Shown here piece by piece: positions 61,601-64,000 of a stretch of 64,000 nucleotides of DNA. The notes under the pieces were generated by a model, which worked only from the letters and a program-made list of their open reading frames with translations, had not been told where the DNA came from and searched no databases. The stretch's first letter is position 1, and every line of letters begins with the position of its first letter. The stretch is from Rhabditoides inermis (lineage: Eukaryota > Nematoda > Chromadorea > Rhabditida > Rhabditidae): assembly GCA_963966185.1 (NCBI GenBank), contig CAWZYM010000316.1, positions 62,001 through 126,000 on the forward strand, written 5' to 3'. Position numbers and translations under genes: made by a program.

Positions 61601-63759
61601 CGATGCGACTCCGCAGGAAGGTCTTTCGCACCGGAGTACTTCCCTGTTTGACGTACGGATGTGAGACATGGAGTCTCCCCTAAAACGAACTCATGCGACT
61701 ACGGACTGCGCAGCGGAAGATGGAGCGCTAGATGCTGGGAGTCACTCTACGCGACCGGATCCGGAGCAGCACGATTCGGCAGATGACTCGGCTACGAGAC
61801 GTTCTGCAAGAAGTACGACACCGGAAATGGAAGTTCACGGAACGACTCTACAATGCGGACGGCCATCGATGGGCAAAGGCTGCAGTCAATTGGACTCCCA
61901 AGAAGACTGGACGACCTGGACGACCACACAAGGAGTGGGAGGATGACTTCATAGATGCCTTCGATCTACCGAGGACACATGCTCGCAAAGAATGGAGACG
62001 GACAGTGACCAACGACCGCCGAAAATGGAACGATCTCATTTCCCAGCGCTAACCAAACCATCTCTCATGCGTGCAATATGTACATGAATAAGCGATTCTG
62101 GAAAAATATTTGATTTGATTTAAGAGCAGCCTCACGCCAAAGAGGTTTCGCAAAAATAGAATTTTTTAAGGGTCGACCGACATGTGTTCGGACAACTGCT
62201 GGGGTTGAGGTGTAACGAGGTAACAAATGCGAATCGTTCTTGTTTATTGGATCAACTAAAAGCTCAAGGTCGAAAATATGCGCCACTATGTCCTAAAAAA
62301 CGGAATGAGCGCTTTTCATCGCAATACGCAGTCTCACACACCTTGCGAGAGAACAGCCATTTGATTCGCTCTGCTGGCACAGTAGATCTTGCCGTCGAAT
62401 ACGATGGATGAGCAGTAATTCCTGACAATGAAAAACATGTAAGAAAAAAGACATGTACAAATGGGTGCCGTACATGTTCACACCCAGTTGCGGTCCATCC
62501 GTCCACTCCCCGCTCGCCTTCCAAGTCAGTCCACGGTTGCGAGAAGAGTCGGGGGCAGCCCTCGCAATTCCCTCAAAGAATTTTTTTTTAACTAGATCAA
62601 AAGAGCTCAAGTACGAACCTCGATACAATCCAAGTATATTTGAAAGCACATCTTGTCTTCAGTGACTAGAGGTTCCTTGCCAACAGTGTCCACCAGATAG
62701 TCCTTCTTCAGACACAAGAGGCGAACAAGCGAGAAGAGCCTGTGACGACTGAGATTGAATAAGGAGATGAGACTCACTCTTTCATGTGCTGCTTCCTGTT
62801 TTCCGGATCGGCCCGCACCCAGTTGCACACTCCAGAAAACACACTCGACTCCCGACAGCGGAGAGACTTGTCTGGAAGGCGAAATGGAAATGAACACTCT
62901 TCTGTTAGAGTCGTTTATACCTGTGAGAAGAGAGAGAAGATCCGTTTTGTCAAGACCAAGGAATTCGGGGACAACGATAAGGGAACTGGAACATAAATAT
63001 TATTGAGTACTCGAACAAACGAACTATTTATACTAACTCAAAGTTGCGGCACATCATCTTCCAAGTGCGATTCTTCAACTCATGGCAGGAATAGAGACGG
63101 GCGAACGACCACATCTCAATGCAGTTCGAAGGAGTCACACTAGCCAGTATGAACCAGCAACACCCATTGACCTCTCGGCCTGTCTCGAATCACTCACTTG
63201 GCACATCGCTCCTTCAGTCTATCCAGCTGAAGATAAGCAGCTTCCGGGAGAAGGCGAGACGCGATCGACTCGTCTGAAAAAGAAAATAAAATGTATGAAT
63301 TGCAATTAACTTACCTTACCAATCTCAGCTTTAGAAGTGTATATGTATTCAAGAAGGAACTCCACAATATCAGTGTCCATGTCCTAAATATGATAATCAA
63401 AATAACTATCACAATAATCATCGAAAACTGACCAGCTTGACCTCTCCAACGATGGCCTCCTTGAAACCCGAGTGGAAGACGCGCTTGAAATGCGGAGACG
63501 CCGCCGACAGAACATTCATGTGAGCCATGAACTGAAACCATACCAGCGATACAAACTTATCAAGTCACAAACACACTGTTTCGCTCACCTCGTTTCCCTT
63601 GCCGGTGTCGTTGCCTCGGGAGGTGATCTTCACATCACACATGTCACCCGCACTGAAATGAGTACACATACATGAATACACAACAACCCAACACTCCACA
63701 CACCGTCGCTGCTCATTGAGCTGAGCGTGGAAATCGAGGTAATACTCTGGATCATCCAT
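52607..63759 (-). CDS. BTB-BACK-Kelch protein, copy C, with giant introns
   Basis: Nineteen exons: 63704-63759, 63589-63652, 63433-63531, 63320-63383, 63198-63273, 63038-63154, 62921-62985, 62778-62871, 62619-62748, 62474-62571, 62342-62421, 60744-60840, 60636-60704, 60500-60594, 60303-60424, 58892-58948, 52911-53000, 52783-52863, 52607-52672; 1620 nt, 539 aa. It begins MDDPEYYLDFHAQLNEQRR; BTB, BACK (GLDKTDLLSLL, NWVRADPENRK) and Kelch blades (NWRLIAPPSTGPTWKLCVV, VWDPQTDSWNAGKPIGE, VIAGGYNGVQNQQ, VLYAIGGY) follow. All exons stay in frame although three introns were inflated by transposons to 1.5, 1.35 and 5.9 kb. The exon 6 acceptor is CTG instead of CAG (just after 63154); the next AG, 15 bases on, keeps the frame and loses five residues. 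A functional product therefore depends on long-intron splicing and that alternative site. Confidence 0.8.
53020..53160. repeat. Dispersed repeat, partner at 58.65 kb
   Basis: TCCTAATTTATAGAAAACG followed by CTGTCCGTCTGTCTG and, further on, GCGAGAGCACA-like words, matches 58650-58770 in direct orientation (GCGAGAGCATG there). The two copies bracket the transposase-bearing intron DNA. Confidence 0.6.
53490..54490 (-). mobile_element. Second copy of the 1.1-kb repeat
   Basis: Inverted relative to 8.66-9.80 kb. Foldback arms lie at about 53515-53602 and 53744-53830, then the unique part, then the palindrome AGAGGGCGCTGCGCGCCCTCT at about 54465-54486. Shared words include GCGCGAGCCCTATTCTAAGC and GATACAAAGATGCCA. 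It sits inside the 5.9-kb intron of Kelch copy C. Confidence 0.8.
54550..54665 (-). repeat. SINE body (minus)
   Basis: On the minus strand it reads GCCTGCCATCAAATCATAAC, AATTCAGTCAATGATTTGGG and ATTTTTGTCCACTTT, the same body as the SINE at 45.18-45.25 kb. The tRNA-like head is degraded. Confidence 0.65.
55175..58218 (+). CDS. IS630/Tc1-type DDE transposase, seven exons, 739 aa
   Basis: Exons: 55175-55355, 55404-55459, 55504-55623, 55986-56370, 56422-56820, 57031-57191, 57304-58218; 2220 nt. The exon 3 donor is GC (AAG/GCGAGT), needed to keep frame. An N-terminal basic helical region (RRVTVRALKAEVEKSL) leads into a Glu-rich linker. The catalytic core then shows LPFYMDETWSHAG (first Asp), VLVIDNAPYHSE (second Asp) and LPPYHCHLNPIELYWSLVK (Glu), the DDE_3 pattern of IS630/Tc1/mariner enzymes. 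The second Asp and the Glu are about 89 residues apart, far more than the 34-39 of classic Tc1/mariner. The C-terminus is acidic, then an RG repeat (GGRGRGGRGRGG), then a basic RRSQRAPKRK likely NLS. No TIRs were found flanking it. It may belong to a long-spacer transposase family or be domesticated. Confidence 0.85.
56915..57005. repeat. (GA)n/poly-G tract in a transposase intron
   Basis: Purine-only plus strand with several runs of eight or nine G, in the intron between exons 5 and 6. A candidate G-quadruplex-forming tract, non-coding. Confidence 0.85.
58650..58790. repeat. Dispersed repeat, partner at 53.02 kb
   Basis: TCCTAATTTATAGAAAACGG, a CCGTCTGTCTGTCTGTGAG stretch and GCGAGAGCATG match 53020-53160 in direct orientation with moderate divergence. 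Confidence 0.6.
58966..60285. mobile_element. 1.3-kb insertion with CG-rich subterminal arrays
   Basis: Present in the exon 15/16 intron of Kelch copy C but absent at that point in copies A and B. The left side is packed with GCCGCACCGCACGGTGCGGC-like palindromes and CGCATGCG/AACGCATGCG words; the right side has the same words inverted (GCCGCATGCG, ACCGCAACCGCACCGCA, AACGCG). The AT-rich centre is non-coding. Inverted subterminal motif arrays suggest a non-autonomous DNA transposon; exact TIR and TSD are not resolved. Confidence 0.65.
59400..59470. repeat. 18-bp tandem repeat, about four units
   Basis: CTTGAACTTGGATTTGAT is repeated head to tail with one or two changes per unit, inside the 1.3-kb insertion. 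Confidence 0.9.
61148..62052 (+). pseudogene. RTE-type LINE RT, one frame with two stops
   Basis: Plus-strand RT fragment in an intron of Kelch copy C. It reads IGKGARQGCP, FNSVLAKVYRA, LTHLAYADDVAVFAKSA (catalytic YADD), GLEVNRKKT, NYLGRLL and CLTYGCETWSL. The thumb and C-terminal part continue in the same frame after stops at 61681-61683 and 61729-61731, through RKWKFTERLYNADGHRW and GRPGRPHKEWEDDF, to a terminal stop at 62050-62052. The 5' part (endonuclease, first RT motif) is missing. It is the same family as the fragment at 240-551. Confidence 0.85.
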
Positions 63760-64000
63760 TGATCAACGGCGGCTGAAAGACGGATATCGATTATCTAGCT
63801 CCTTCATGTTTCAAACATATATACTTCAAACGCGAACGAAAAGAAGAAACAGAATTAGAAACGGTAGAGAGCGATGATAAAGTCAGAAAAACAGAATCGA
63901 TCGATATGGAGGGAGGCTCGAGGTTGAGGCGAGGGGGCGGGGCATATCGGCAATCGGTGCACAGTTTCAATGTACGAGTAAGGAAAAACTTCTTAATAGT
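63760..64000. other. 5' flank of Kelch copy C
   Basis: Presumed promoter side of copy C. It resembles 38680-38880 upstream of copy D (GAATCGATCGATA with nearby GAGGGGGCGGGGC or GAGGGGCGGAGC boxes and a GTGCACAGTTTCAA word in both), so the copied segment included upstream DNA. No exon seen. Confidence 0.55.

Noticed and set aside
58840..63760. Copy C treated as a dead pseudogene because of transposon-filled introns
   Set aside because: All 19 exons remain in one open frame of 540 codons and the single lost acceptor has an in-frame substitute, so I annotate it as a gene with a caveat.

Overview
The window looks like one arm of a small, compact animal genome, most probably a nematode. Genes have many exons, introns are often only 45-100 bp, and nearly every acceptor is a short pyrimidine tract ending TTTTCAG or TTGCAG. 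RTE-type and CR1/jockey-type LINEs, small TIR elements and very frequent (GA)n/(CT)n tracts are present. There is no prokaryotic gene organisation. The species is not determined; nematode is an inference from splice-site style and gene content.

Layout: 0.2-5.4 kb holds a decayed RTE-type LINE, two exons that look like the start of an F-box gene (minus), and two decayed CR1/jockey-type LINEs (minus), one of them split by a TTAA-flanked MITE. 5.9-14.9 kb is one 16-exon secreted-protein gene (plus, about 712 aa: signal peptide, two C-type-lectin-like regions, one EGF-like module, a large unrecognised C-terminal domain). Its introns carry a 62-bp minisatellite of about 31 units, a 1.1-kb repeat, a foldback element and two adjacent MITEs. 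15.8-20.3 kb is an 18-exon TTC39-family gene (minus, 583 aa). 24.0-28.4 kb is a 15-exon SLC2-type sugar transporter gene (plus, 474 aa).

From 29.7 kb to 63.8 kb the minus strand is a cluster of related BTB-BACK-Kelch genes: a 3' fragment (29.7-31.1), a full copy (33.3-36.3, 537 aa), a BTB-only truncated copy (38.0-38.7), a second full copy (39.8-42.8, 535 aa) and a third full copy (52.6-63.8, 539 aa). The cluster grew by segmental duplication: the last three transporter exons were copied along with a neighbouring Kelch gene, leaving a transporter pseudogene at 31.9-32.3 kb and an RTE-type LINE fragment between the two copies. Mobile DNA fills the spacers and introns: a structurally complete Ty3/Gypsy element with a 5-bp target duplication (45.96-50.70), tRNA-derived SINE-like repeats, another TTAA MITE, and a 739-aa multi-exon IS630/Tc1-type transposase gene (55.2-58.2, plus) inside a 5.9-kb intron of the third Kelch copy.

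The genes do not form an operon or pathway. The BTB-BACK-Kelch proteins would be expected to act as substrate adaptors of Cullin-3 ubiquitin ligases, and an F-box protein would serve SCF ligases. The clearest biological story is a young, transposon-riddled family of substrate adaptors. Its copies stay in frame, partly through in-frame fallback splice sites, and the 5' ends of two paralogues have been homogenised. Exon coordinates were assembled by eye from reading frame, splice consensus and paralogue comparison, and each full model sums to a multiple of three.
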